A stretch of DNA of 64,000 bases from Glaciecola sp048820975 (GTDB lineage Bacteria; Pseudomonadota; Gammaproteobacteria; Enterobacterales; Alteromonadaceae), in assembly GCF_048820975.1 (NCBI RefSeq), contig NZ_JBMEUF010000002.1, positions 434,001-498,000 on the forward strand, in the 5' to 3' direction. Made by a program: the position numbers and the translations under genes. Of this stretch, positions 17,779 through 26,983 are shown in pieces; the stretch's first letter is position 1, and every line of letters starts with the position of its first letter. Under the pieces are notes generated by a model, which searched no databases, was not told the origin of the DNA, and worked only from the letters and a program-made list of their open reading frames with translations.

Positions 17779-20724
17779 TTAAAATGCGTAAGTCGCATTT
17801 GCAAAGAAACGGCGGCCAGCGAAATCATACTGTGAGTATAAAGCTGAGTTACCAACTTCACGAGCTACTCGACCAGAAATTTGCGGTGGCTCTTTATCAA
17901 ACACATTCGCAATACCGAAAGTTAAATCTAAGCCATTTTCAAACTCAACATTTGCTGAGGCTGTGTGGTAAGTCGTCCAGCTAGTTTCATCTCTGAAGGT
18001 AACGGTTTCACCATAGTAAGAGATTTCGTTAGTGTCACTGCTATACTCGTAGTTTTCTGTAGAATCTACGTATCTAGCCGTCCAGTTAAAGCTGTAATCG
18101 CCCTTAGAGAAAGTCAGCCTTACATTACCTACATGCTTAGGATTACCAAGTTCGCCAACTAAGTTATTGTCATCACTGTCTTCAAACAATTTAAACGTAC
18201 GCTCAATTTGCATAGTATGTTCAAGTGACAAGCGAAGTGAACCAAAGTCAAAATCATCTTGGTAGGTAAAGTTGTAGTCAACACCACGAGCTATTTGGCT
18301 AGCCACGTTTACATAACCGGCGCGTATTTCGTCAACACCAAAGTCATTGTCACCACCGGTACGGCGGGTAAACAAGTCACATAAAGGCTCGCTATCGAAA
18401 GTTACAGAGGTATAACAACCAGATACTATTTGCGCACCAGATAGAGTTGTTACTTCGTCGCTAATTACTACGTCGTAGTAATCTACTGAGAAAGCGTAAG
18501 TATCTTCTGGGCTTGTCCAAACAATACCAATATTTTCGTTTACTGAGGTTTCAGCAACTAGGTCGTTGTCTATACCACCGCTAGTGAAAACAGTACCTGA
18601 CGAACCTTGATCAAATTCAATTGGAACACCATCAGCAGCACAGTTGTTTGCCGTTTCTTGTGAAATGCTACCATTTTCAAGCGCTTCACCCCAATCCAAA
18701 CAAATGTCAGTGCCAAACTGGTTGAAGAAGCCACTTTGGCTACCTAAGAACAGTTCGAACAACGCTGGTGAACGGAATGATGTACCACGGTTTGCTCTAA
18801 TGCTTAAACCATCAACAATTTTCCAATTAAGGCCTACTTTAAAGGTAGTGTCGCTTCCGTAGGTATCTACGTCAGTCCAACGGCCTGAAGTGGTCAAGGT
18901 TAAATCTTGAATAGCAGTAACGTCTTGCAACAATGGAACACGAAGCTCACCATATACCGCTTTTGACGTTTGCTCACCCTTGGTAATACCAGCACCAGTT
19001 GATCCCCAAAGGTTATCATTTAGTGAGTTATTTCCTGGAGTATCGTCAAGGTAATCTTTTTGAACAGAGAAACCAAATGCCGCACCTACATCACCTGCAG
19101 GAAGTTCATATAGGTCACCCGTAATGAAACCTTCTAAGGTTTGTTGCTTATAAATGGTGCTACCAACATCAACACCAAATAAGTATTCTTTTGCAGCATC
19201 GCTTTGGTTACCATAAATAAACTGTGCATCAGTAATTGGTATATCTACGCAAGTTTTACCAGAAACTTCCGTAACTTCACCAGAACAAGAAGTGCCATCT
19301 ACAAAATGTTGCTGTGCAGTAGTCCATGCATCATAGTGAATAACTTTATTTTTGTACTCACCATCGTTGTAACTGTTTTGATAAGATAATTCCCAATCCC
19401 AAAAACCTATACTACCGGTAAAGCCTAATACCGCACGAGTGTAGTCAACCGTTACATCGTTACCACTGTGATCTGTTAATGCTACAACAGCCATATTGGT
19501 GTCATCACCGCTAAATCCGTCCCAAACATCTGTTGATTGATAAAAGCCAACATCCGCGTTCCAGAACTGTCTATAGCTTTGGGTTTTAGTGTTTCTTGAG
19601 CTGTGAATAAATTCCGCAAACATTGAAATAGTGTCAGTTACGTTATAATCACCCGTAGCATAAAGTGAATAAGTTTCAACGCCCGGTGACATAGTTTGTT
19701 CTTGGCTAAATGGATGTTGTTGATCCCACCAACCAGTACTTTCTTTATCAAAAGATGTTGGATACCAACCTTCTGGCGTTCTAAAGTCGCTATCTTCTAC
19801 AGCCGAATCATTAAAGCTTGTGTAGCCGTTTTCAGCAAAGAAACCGTCGTAATCGAATGCGCCTCTTGTGCCCGGTTGCACGTTATCTGTATCAGCGCCG
19901 CTGCTTAACCATAAGCCATATCCACGTTCTACACAGTGAGGTTCACCCGTACGTGGGTCAATTGGATCGGCTGATGAGCCATCTGCAGAGGTATAAAGTC
20001 GAGCTGAACAATCGAAATGACTTCTGTCACCACGTTTTAGTTCATGTGTTTTTCTGTAGTCAGCAGTAACACGGAATGACCCATCGGCATATTCTTCACC
20101 GTACGATACATTAATGCGCTGTTCTTCACCGCCTGACTCAAATGGTTGGCTTATATCTACAGTAACTGTTTTAGAGTCACCTTTACGCGTAATAATGTTT
20201 ACTACGCCGGCAACCGCGTCAGAACCGTATAGAGAAGATGCACCATCTTTTAAGATTTCAATACGTTCAATAGACGATAAAGGCAATGAGTTTAAGTCAA
20301 AACCAGAAACGGCACCACGTGTTCCCGCTGGGCCTGCACGGCGTCCGTTAAGTAGAACTAGTGTTCTGTTGGCGCCTAAGCCTCTTAAAGATACTGTTTC
20401 TGTTCCAACGCCGCCGTCAGTTACAAAACCAACACTTAGTGCTGAAATTAGCTGGCTTGAACCTGCTGCTGCGGTGCTAGTTCTAAGCAGTTCGCCAAGA
20501 GTTTTTAGACCTTCGTTTTCCGCGTCTTCAACAGTAATAATATCAATAGGGTTTTCACTACCAAAACTATCCGTTCTAATACGTGAACCTACAATTTGAA
20601 TACGTTCTGGTTCTGCTGCTGGCTCAGCAGTTTCTTCTTGTGCGTTTGCAATCATCGACACGCTCGCCATAGACGGAACGGCCAACGCGAGCATAACTGC
20701 CCGAGTTAATTTTGATGTCTTCAT
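17779..20724 (-). CDS. TonB-dependent outer-membrane receptor, large (peptide-type locus), copy 2
   Basis: The 981-residue product has a signal peptide ending ANAQE, a TonB-box-like RIQIVGSR at about 41-48, a plug domain with SLRGLGANRTLVLLNGRRAG and EILKDGASSLYGSDAV, and a barrel ending NATYAF. It shares long identical blocks with the receptor at 7953-10937, including the IDPRTG loop with flanking cysteines. AGGGAG precedes the ATG. It is the first gene of the leftward unit that continues with peptidase B. The specific ligand is unknown. Confidence 0.93.
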   Translation of the reverse strand: MKTSKLTRAVMLALAVPSMASVSMIANAQEETAEPAAEPERIQIVGSRIRTDSFGSENPIDIITVEDAENEGLKTLGELLRTSTAAAGSSQLISALSVGFVTDGGVGTETVSLRGLGANRTLVLLNGRRAGPAGTRGAVSGFDLNSLPLSSIERIEILKDGASSLYGSDAVAGVVNIITRKGDSKTVTVDISQPFESGGEEQRINVSYGEEYADGSFRVTADYRKTHELKRGDRSHFDCSARLYTSADGSSADPIDPRTGEPHCVERGYGLWLSSGADTDNVQPGTRGAFDYDGFFAENGYTSFNDSAVEDSDFRTPEGWYPTSFDKESTGWWDQQHPFSQEQTMSPGVETYSLYATGDYNVTDTISMFAEFIHSSRNTKTQSYRQFWNADVGFYQSTDVWDGFSGDDTNMAVVALTDHSGNDVTVDYTRAVLGFTGSIGFWDWELSYQNSYNDGEYKNKVIHYDAWTTAQQHFVDGTSCSGEVTEVSGKTCVDIPITDAQFIYGNQSDAAKEYLFGVDVGSTIYKQQTLEGFITGDLYELPAGDVGAAFGFSVQKDYLDDTPGNNSLNDNLWGSTGAGITKGEQTSKAVYGELRVPLLQDVTAIQDLTLTTSGRWTDVDTYGSDTTFKVGLNWKIVDGLSIRANRGTSFRSPALFELFLGSQSGFFNQFGTDICLDWGEALENGSISQETANNCAADGVPIEFDQGSSGTVFTSGGIDNDLVAETSVNENIGIVWTSPEDTYAFSVDYYDVVISDEVTTLSGAQIVSGCYTSVTFDSEPLCDLFTRRTGGDNDFGVDEIRAGYVNVASQIARGVDYNFTYQDDFDFGSLRLSLEHTMQIERTFKLFEDSDDNNLVGELGNPKHVGNVRLTFSKGDYSFNWTARYVDSTENYEYSSDTNEISYYGETVTFRDETSWTTYHTASANVEFENGLDLTFGIANVFDKEPPQISGRVAREVGNSALYSQYDFAGRRFFANATYAF

Positions 20725-21240
20725 TTGATTCTCCCTAGTGTGGCATAACAGAATGTATCACCACATTAATTATTATATTTTAGCTTTTATTATTTTATTG
20801 ATGCTTTAAATACCACTAATAGAAGGTAATAAAACCTCCATAACAGCATATATAACCTTCAGGTATATGGCAACACTATAAAAACTAAGAAGGGTTGAGC
20901 GGCTATTTTGCAAGCAGGCTATGCCGTACAATTTAGTTTCCAAAACAGAAACGCCAATTACAGAGTAACGATTCAAAAGTTTATGTGCGTTTTTAGGATT
21001 TTATTAATAAATTTAATGACAAAGCTCAATTTGCAGTGAATATTTGGCGCAATTAAACTAACTTTTAGCAAAAAAAAATCCTTATTTAAGCACTACAATT
21101 TAAGCTTAATTTGGTTCCTAATTTATTAATATTATGCGTGGAAAAAGCAGGTGTAATTGCTGAAAAAAAAACCGATTTACTAAAATGTTCGGAAATTTAG
21201 TGAACTTTTTATGTTTATTTGGTTCGCTCAAGCTTGGGGC
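20725..21240. other. AT-rich intergenic region upstream of TBDR copy 2
   Basis: These 516 bases hold the promoter region expected for the leftward receptor. I see no intact gene, terminator or clear operator. The left part is AT-rich with several A- and T-tracts. Confidence 0.45.
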
Positions 21241-21640
21241 TTATTCGGTAATACTAGGGTTTATATTTCTGTGATTTATAAACAGCTTAATTAGTTTGTC
21301 TGAAAGCTTACTAAAATCTACAAACTCTTTTGTTTTAGAATTGATATTAATGGCGACCGCCATTTTGTATTGGGGCAAGTCTATTAACCAGCTTTGGGCT
21401 CCTCGTGAAACACCACCATGTTTTGCATAAACTGTTGGTATGGCTCATTTGTCGCTTCCCGCATTATTGCAATAAGTAATACCATGCCAAAGCGCACTGT
21501 TTATGTATAGAGGTCGATCAAGTTTTGTAGCTATATTAGGCCATTAAAATACTGTGGAATGGCAAGTTTGTGTAGGCATTTTCGTAAAGCACCGTATTAT
21601 AGCGCTACGTGGCCTCAAGGAAATTGCCGCCTGCGAAGTA
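21241..21640 (-). pseudogene. Decayed serine hydrolase (beta-lactamase superfamily), C-terminal remnant
   Basis: On the minus strand, a frame ending at TAA 21243-21241 reads AIPTVYAKHGGVSRGAQSWL, then IDLPQYKMAVAINI and FVDFSKLSDKLIKLFIN, which looks like the C-terminal region of a serine hydrolase (HGG in place of the KTG/HTG triad; late beta strands). An in-frame TGA interrupts it just upstream of AIPTV. Before that stop the same frame still reads WPNIATKLDRPLYINSALWH, and further up a different frame reads VLYENAYTNLPFHSIL. At least one stop and one frameshift are therefore present, and no N-terminal SxxK half exists. Confidence 0.55.
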
Positions 21641-21675
21641 ATGATGTTAAGAAGTTGAACCTTTTGCATTACCGC

Positions 21676-22623
21676 TTATTCTGGCCACTCCTCTTCACTT
21701 AAAATCTTATGTGCAATGAGTTCACGCCTTAGCTCTTCAATGGTTTTCTTAAGCTCGTCACGAATGACCCTAATTGCCGGGGAAATAAGTTGGCGGCTTG
21801 GGAGTACAAGCCACATTTCGGTTAAGGGAATCTTATAGTTCGGCATTAAGCGCACAAGTTTTTTTGAAAGTAAATCATGAGCTACGTCTATAGCTGATTT
21901 TTTAGCAATGCCCTCACCATCAATACACCATCGCCTTACAATATCGCCATCATTTACGGCTCGGTCACTGTTCATCTTTATTTTGTATTTTTGCTTGGAG
22001 TTATAAAGCTCCCAGCTATCATTAACCACTTCATACAGCTTGTACAGTAGCGCGTTGTGTTTAGATAAATCGCCTGGATTCGCAGGCTGGCCGTGCTGTT
22101 CAATATACTTAGGTGCGGCGCACAGAACATGGGGGATATTACAAATTTTAAAACCATACAAATTAAGATTTTTTGCAGCGTCTTTAGTAATTGCGCGTAG
22201 CGCAACATCCACACCGTCACGATAAAAGTCAGAGCGGCTATCACTAGCATGCAAGCGTAAACTAACTTCGCTATATTTGCGCATTACTTTATTGAGTAAA
22301 ACCCGCATAAGGTTACGCCCCATTTCAGATGACACGGCAATACGCACCTCGCCACTAATAGACTGTTGCTCTTCGTTTATTAACACTTGTCCTTGCTGAA
22401 GTAGATCTAAAGCTTGTTGGCAAAGTGGTAAATAGCGCTCACCTTCTGGCGTAAGGCGTAATTGCCGCGTAGTTCGAACAAACAACTGGGCACCTAAGGC
22501 TTGTTCAATGCGTTTTAACGAGACACTCGCAGCAGATGAGCTCATATCGAGCTTGTTTGCTGCAGCCGTTATTGAATGTAGCTCTGCCACTTTCAATAAT
22601 ACTTCTAAATCAGCAATTTTCAT
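21676..22623 (-). CDS. LysR-family transcriptional regulator
   Basis: From the ATG at 22623 this gives 315 residues starting MKIADLEVLLKVAELHSITA. The N-terminal winged helix has the LysR pattern AAANKLDMSSSAASVSLKRI, then LGAQLFVRTTRQLRLTPEGE; the rest is an effector-binding domain. AAAGAG lies eight bases before this ATG, while the in-frame ATG at 22641 has no ribosome site, so I prefer the inner start. It is divergent from the DUF4437 cupin gene (138-base gap), the usual arrangement for a LysR regulator and its target. Confidence 0.88.
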   Translation of the reverse strand: MKIADLEVLLKVAELHSITAAANKLDMSSSAASVSLKRIEQALGAQLFVRTTRQLRLTPEGERYLPLCQQALDLLQQGQVLINEEQQSISGEVRIAVSSEMGRNLMRVLLNKVMRKYSEVSLRLHASDSRSDFYRDGVDVALRAITKDAAKNLNLYGFKICNIPHVLCAAPKYIEQHGQPANPGDLSKHNALLYKLYEVVNDSWELYNSKQKYKIKMNSDRAVNDGDIVRRWCIDGEGIAKKSAIDVAHDLLSKKLVRLMPNYKIPLTEMWLVLPSRQLISPAIRVIRDELKKTIEELRRELIAHKILSEEEWPE

Positions 22624-22760
22624 GATGCACTCTTTAACCATTAAGGAAAATAGCTAATCTATTATCCACGTTTTCGGGAAAGTGTATTAAAGATTTGCCC
22701 ATTTATCGAATTAATTTTTAGCTTTAATATGGCTGTATACTAATTCAGAGGAACGTTTAC

Positions 22761-23582
22761 ATGTCACGAATTTTACAAGTATCAACATTGGCTTTAGCGG
22801 CCACCTTATTGTCACCTATCGCTTTTGCTGAAAGTGCAAAATCTAAAGTAGTGGCGGCCAGTGATATAAAATGGGGTTATTTAAATCCTCTTCGTGGAGA
22901 TAAAAGCCCAGGGGCGGCCGACTTATGGGGAAACCGCACTACCGATACTGCCACTGGCATGTTAGTTAGGTTTAACAAAGGTTTTGAGTCACCGCCGCAT
23001 ATACACAACATTACCTACAAGGGGATCGTAATTGAAGGACAAATGCACAACGATGATCCTAATGCTGAAAAAATGTGGATGCCACCTGGTTCATATTGGA
23101 CACAACCTGCTGGAGAAGACCACACTACAGCCGCCAATGCTGAAACCAATCTTATTTACCTTGAAATAGATTCTGGCCCTTATTTAGTTAAGCCGTCAGA
23201 AGAAAAGTTTGATAACGGTGAGCGCCCGCTTAATTTGCATAAAGACAACATTGTTTGGTTGAACGATACCAATTTAGTTGATATTCAAGCACCCCATGTT
23301 GAAGCCACTTTTGTTTGGGGTAGCCCAGCTGAGATGAATGGCTCTATGCTTAAGTTACCAGCTGGGTACGAGGGTAAAATTTCCACTAAGGCAAGTGAGT
23401 TTAGAGCGGTCGTGATTGCAGGGGCCCTTGAATATACTTCTGAGGAGCAGCCAACAAAACTCAATTTAAGTGCCGGTAGCTATGTTGAATCAAGTGGTAT
23501 ATTTAGCCATGAAGTGGCCAATACAGGTAGCACCGATGCCATTATTTATATCCGAACTAACGGCAAGTATCACGTAAAATAA
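22761..23582 (+). CDS. Exported DUF4437 cupin-like protein
   Basis: The 273-residue product has a signal peptide ending AFAES and two cupin-like halves. Segment FESPPHIHNITYKGIVIEGQ and PGSYWTQPAGEDH supply the histidine/acidic metal-binding pattern of the first cupin; the second half (VWGSPAEMNGSMLKLPAGYE, SYVESSGIFSHEVANTG) is a weaker repeat. This matches DUF4437, a family found beside LysR regulators with no fixed reaction known. It is the probable regulatory target of the divergent LysR gene. Confidence 0.83.
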   Translation: MSRILQVSTLALAATLLSPIAFAESAKSKVVAASDIKWGYLNPLRGDKSPGAADLWGNRTTDTATGMLVRFNKGFESPPHIHNITYKGIVIEGQMHNDDPNAEKMWMPPGSYWTQPAGEDHTTAANAETNLIYLEIDSGPYLVKPSEEKFDNGERPLNLHKDNIVWLNDTNLVDIQAPHVEATFVWGSPAEMNGSMLKLPAGYEGKISTKASEFRAVVIAGALEYTSEEQPTKLNLSAGSYVESSGIFSHEVANTGSTDAIIYIRTNGKYHVK

Positions 23583-23634
23583 AACGTAAAATCGCGAGCA
23601 GTAAATAGTGTTGCTAGCGATGTTTATAAACATT

Positions 23635-24177
23635 TTACTGCAATTGAAGCCAGTCCATTTCTAGCGCTTCATCGTTAATGACTATATACATAGATTGGCC
23701 AGTAATAGTTAAGCTTATATCTGTAGTTCGGCTTACGCGGGTACTTAAAGCTTGGATACTTTCCCAGTTAAATTGAAATACTGAAATAGGTAATGTAGAT
23801 AGTAGCGCTTGAGATTGCTTCCACCATACATCTGACTTTGAGTTAAAGGTATAAACTAAGGTTTCTTTGGCAAGCCGACATGCTTTTTTCATTCGCTCAA
23901 AACTAGGTTCGCCCACATCAAGCCATAAATGCAATTGATCATCTAAGCCTTTCAGCCAAATATCAGGCTCATCTACCGAGCTTAAGCCTTTCGTAAATGC
24001 CAACAGCTTCTCAGCATCTTGTGCACAGTGAATACAATAAGCCATCACGCGCGCCATCATTCTTTCTATAGTTTCAGAGGGGTGCTGCGCTACTGTTAAT
24101 TGCAAGCTATCGTAATAGTCATGATTAAAATCAGACAAAGCAATTTTAAATTTATAGATGGTTGGCTTTAAGGCCAT
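23635..24177 (-). CDS. yaeQ: YaeQ family protein
   Basis: Starting at the ATG at 24177 the product is 180 residues, MALKPTIYKFKIALSDFNHD, which is the family length; the longer frame to 24267 would add an unrelated N-terminus. Conserved YaeQ blocks are present: RMMARVMAYCIHCAQDAEKL, GLSSVDEPDIWLKGLDDQLH, LWLDVGEPSFERMKKACRLA. The fold is PD-(D/E)XK nuclease-like in structures of the family, with an uncertain cellular role. The gene is divergent from the unknown gene at 24307. Confidence 0.9.
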   Translation of the reverse strand: MALKPTIYKFKIALSDFNHDYYDSLQLTVAQHPSETIERMMARVMAYCIHCAQDAEKLLAFTKGLSSVDEPDIWLKGLDDQLHLWLDVGEPSFERMKKACRLAKETLVYTFNSKSDVWWKQSQALLSTLPISVFQFNWESIQALSTRVSRTTDISLTITGQSMYIVINDEALEMDWLQLQ

Positions 24178-24306
24178 ATGGGGTAAACTCCAGTGAACAA
24201 AGAATGAAACAAGCAAGTACAAACGTTTTAAGGCCTGCATCATACCCATGACCAAACCTAAAAGCATTAACTATGCAAGCTTACTTGCCTTACTAACAGG
24301 ACACGC

Positions 24307-24840
24307 GTGACCACTAGCCCATTACCAATACTTGCTTTAGGTGACCAAAATGCCGCTTTTAAGGTTTATATGGCCAACAAGCCGAATTTTGATTTTGGTG
24401 TTAACAACCACCTTATTCATGCCTTACAAAAAGGTGATATCTACGCCTGCGGACAAGCCTGTGGCAATGGCTGGCGTAAAGTATTCAATGTGTATGCGAA
24501 ACTCGTTTATGCTGCCGCCCTACCCTTATTAGGCTCGCAAAATTTTACTTGTTGGCAAGATTACCGTGATGGCTTGCTCTTGCAAGAAAGCAGCAACACA
24601 AGCCTCCATTTTCCCTCACCTAATATTGACTTTGAGGCTAATAAAGCATCTATTGTGCACTTAATAATGGGTCGCACTTATGCAAAAACTTTGGACTGTG
24701 CGCCTGAGCTGCACTGGCTAGATGAGGAATTTGCAATTCACTATGCCAAGCGCATTATAGTTTGCCCCTATTTTGATTACCGCCAACTTTCAAACATTAA
24801 AATAGTGCGCCTAGTTGCCCTTATTAATGCTTTGAAATGA
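24307..24840 (+). CDS. Conserved-looking hypothetical protein, 177 residues
   Basis: The frame opens with GTG, preceded by AGGA at a good distance. The protein has no signal peptide and only one weakly hydrophobic segment (YAKLVYAAALPLLG, about 62-75). It holds five cysteines and many aromatic residues, for example CWQDYRDGLL and CPYFDYRQLS. I do not recognise the family. Codon use and composition are like the neighbours, so it is probably a real gene of the host lineage. It is divergent from yaeQ. Confidence 0.65.
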   Translation: MTTSPLPILALGDQNAAFKVYMANKPNFDFGVNNHLIHALQKGDIYACGQACGNGWRKVFNVYAKLVYAAALPLLGSQNFTCWQDYRDGLLLQESSNTSLHFPSPNIDFEANKASIVHLIMGRTYAKTLDCAPELHWLDEEFAIHYAKRIIVCPYFDYRQLSNIKIVRLVALINALK

Positions 24841-24898
24841 TCAAAACGCGTTAATTAAAGCTATAAATAGTATTATTAATTTTAAGCGAAGCGTTGGC

Positions 24899-25486
24899 AT
24901 GCATCTTCTAAAAATTTATCCTGTACTGCTTGTCTGCTTTCTATTGGGTTTAACAAATATGGGAATGATAGTGAGAGCACAGCCAAACTTAAGTATTTCC
25001 TTTGATAAGCCTGAAGAACTTGCAAATTGGGTCATTATTAATGACACCGTAATGGGCGGCAGGTCTGAGGCAAAAATACGCTTAGAAGATAATTTGTTAT
25101 CTTTTACCGGCAGTTTGTCATTAGCGAATAATGGCGGATTCGCGTCAACCCGCAGAGCCTATTCTCCCGTACAATGGCTACCTGAAAACGCATTAAAAGT
25201 AACTATTTTAGGCGATGGTCGAAGCTACCAGTTTAGGTTGCGTACAAATAAGAATATGGATGGTGTCAGCTATGTTGCTGAATTTAAAACTAGCGCAAAT
25301 GAACCACAAATATTACACTTTACTCTGCAAGATTTTACTCCGCAATATAGAGGAAGGGTAGTACGTGGTGCGCCAAATTTAGCATTTGAAGACGTAGTAC
25401 AGTTAGGCTTTATGTTGGCTGATAAACGCCCGGGTGAATTTAAGTTAAAGGTTCAATCTATCACTCAAGTTATTAATCCTAGTTAG
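24899..25486 (+). CDS. CIA30 family protein (complex I intermediate-associated protein 30 domain)
   Basis: The 195-residue product has a signal peptide (IYPVLLVCFLLGLTNMG) and a CIA30/NDUFAF1-like galactose-binding-fold domain: ANWVIINDTVMGGRSEA, FTGSLSLANNGGFASTRR and GDGRSYQFRLRTN are the family's conserved blocks. The eukaryotic member helps assemble respiratory complex I; bacterial exported members have no proven function. The next gene, a porin-like protein, starts about ten bases after its stop and is likely in the same operon. Confidence 0.85.
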   Translation: MHLLKIYPVLLVCFLLGLTNMGMIVRAQPNLSISFDKPEELANWVIINDTVMGGRSEAKIRLEDNLLSFTGSLSLANNGGFASTRRAYSPVQWLPENALKVTILGDGRSYQFRLRTNKNMDGVSYVAEFKTSANEPQILHFTLQDFTPQYRGRVVRGAPNLAFEDVVQLGFMLADKRPGEFKLKVQSITQVINPS

Positions 25487-25496
25487 GACATATTTT

Positions 25497-26447
25497 ATAA
25501 ACACGCTCAATGTTCGTTTTTCTTACAGATTTCTACACCCACTCTTCGTATTAAGCTTACTAAGTTCCGTCGCGCTCTTAGCAAGCAAGCCCGTATTTTC
25601 GCAAACCTTTAATCATAAACTCGATCTTCAATTAAGAGCTGATGACCGGACTTCTCAAGACTTACGCTATCAATATCGGGCACGTTATTACCCCCAATTG
25701 CAATTTAATAGCACTTGGAGTGTAAATGGTTTTGTTGTAACAGGTGATTCATTTGGTTCAAGCCATAATACGATTGATGATGGAAAGGCCGATGATGTGT
25801 ATCTTAGGCGTGTATATTTGCGTCACGAAAGTGATTACGGGAAAACTGAAATAGGCGTAATACCCACATATAAAGGCCGCGTATCATCTTCAGGCTTGTC
25901 TAAAGATGGCTGGATTAAAGGCGCTAGACACGTGCGCAGTTTGGGCAACGATAAACTAGAGATTGTGGTAGGGCAGTTGAGCTCGCTTGACCCTGCAAAC
26001 GCATTGCATAGTCCCGAAAAACTGGATTACCTTGAAATAGAGTACTCAGCCAATATAAACGAGAGCTGGAGCTACGAAATAAGTGGCGAAAGAATGACTA
26101 AGGCAAATTTTGTAAGAACCGAATTGCGTTATGCTATGTTTGATAAAAGCGCTGTATTTGCTGAGCTAGTCTCGCGCGTTGACAACAGTAAAGTAAAAAC
26201 GGTAATTGGTTTAGACGGCGAGTTTACGCTACAAGATTACCCTATTGAGTATTTTGCTCATTATTCTTATGTAAGTAGCAACTTTGGTTTGCGAGCTGAA
26301 TTAACCGAAGACTTCTTAGGAACCGGCCATGGTTTTTCTGCTGAACTAAGCGGTGATATTCGCGATTCAAAGTTTGCTTGGTTTGTAAGGTATGACACAG
26401 TAAACAGTAAAAATAGGATACTCACTGGTATAAGCTGGTCTTTGTAG
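25497..26447 (+). CDS. Porin-like outer-membrane beta-barrel protein with abnormal start
   Basis: A continuous frame from 25449 to the TAG at 26447 encodes a signal-peptide-like N-terminus (LFVLSLLSSVALLASKPVFS) followed by NHKLDLQLRADDRTSQDLRY and a series of alternating beta strands, as in porins; the protein ends in aromatic/hydrophobic residues (GISWSL). The frame upstream of the signal peptide holds no ATG, GTG or TTG. The best candidate is ATA at 25497, eight bases after AGGA. Alternatively, one T missing from the run at 25516-25520 would join the ATG at 25510 (MFVF...) to this frame. The TTG at 25698 would lose the signal peptide and first strands. Confidence 0.7.
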   Translation: MNTLNVRFSYRFLHPLFVLSLLSSVALLASKPVFSQTFNHKLDLQLRADDRTSQDLRYQYRARYYPQLQFNSTWSVNGFVVTGDSFGSSHNTIDDGKADDVYLRRVYLRHESDYGKTEIGVIPTYKGRVSSSGLSKDGWIKGARHVRSLGNDKLEIVVGQLSSLDPANALHSPEKLDYLEIEYSANINESWSYEISGERMTKANFVRTELRYAMFDKSAVFAELVSRVDNSKVKTVIGLDGEFTLQDYPIEYFAHYSYVSSNFGLRAELTEDFLGTGHGFSAELSGDIRDSKFAWFVRYDTVNSKNRILTGISWSL

Positions 26448-26544
26448 TTTACTTATCGGTAGTTGACCACTTAAAGCATGCTGTTAATTTGCTGCACTTT
26501 GTTAAGTAGAATAAGCCCATCATTTTTCGCACTAAAGGAATATT

Positions 26545-26979
26545 ATGCAAAAAAATAAATTGTTGATCATAGCTGCTTGCTTGAGCTTTTTCGCCGCCTT
26601 ACTTCATATTGCTTGTATATTCGGTGGCCCTGACTGGTACCGTTTCTTTGGTGCTGGCGAAAACATGGCGCAAATGGCTGCAAATGGTGATAGTTACCCC
26701 ACCATTGCGACGCTCGTTATTTCGTCGGTACTTATAGTATGGGGGCTATATGGACTTTCAGGCGCAGGTTTACTCTTTAAGCTACCGTTTTTAAAGACCT
26801 GCTTAGTATTAATCACTGCGGTATACCTATTGCGCGGCCTAGCGGGATTAATCCTCCCCTTTATAACAGATCACCCTGCTATTCATCATAACTCCATTAC
26901 ATTTTGGATGGTGAGCTCGGTGGTGTGTTGTATATATGGTATTTTCTATTTATTGGGAACTAAACGTTTGTTTCGTTAA
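26545..26979 (+). CDS. Small four-helix membrane protein, unknown function
   Basis: The 144-residue product has four predicted membrane helices at about 5-25, 52-73, 80-104 and 119-140. AAAGGAATATT precedes the ATG. Between helices 1 and 2 is a conserved-looking polar stretch GPDWYRFFGAGENMAQM. I do not assign a function. It ends four bases from the end of the convergent rhomboid gene, and no terminator separates them. Confidence 0.75.
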   Translation: MQKNKLLIIAACLSFFAALLHIACIFGGPDWYRFFGAGENMAQMAANGDSYPTIATLVISSVLIVWGLYGLSGAGLLFKLPFLKTCLVLITAVYLLRGLAGLILPFITDHPAIHHNSITFWMVSSVVCCIYGIFYLLGTKRLFR

Positions 26980-26983
26980 TTTC

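Noticed and set aside
25698..26447. Porin start at TTG 25698
   Set aside because: The frame continues upstream with a signal peptide and the first strands; the TTG start would remove them.
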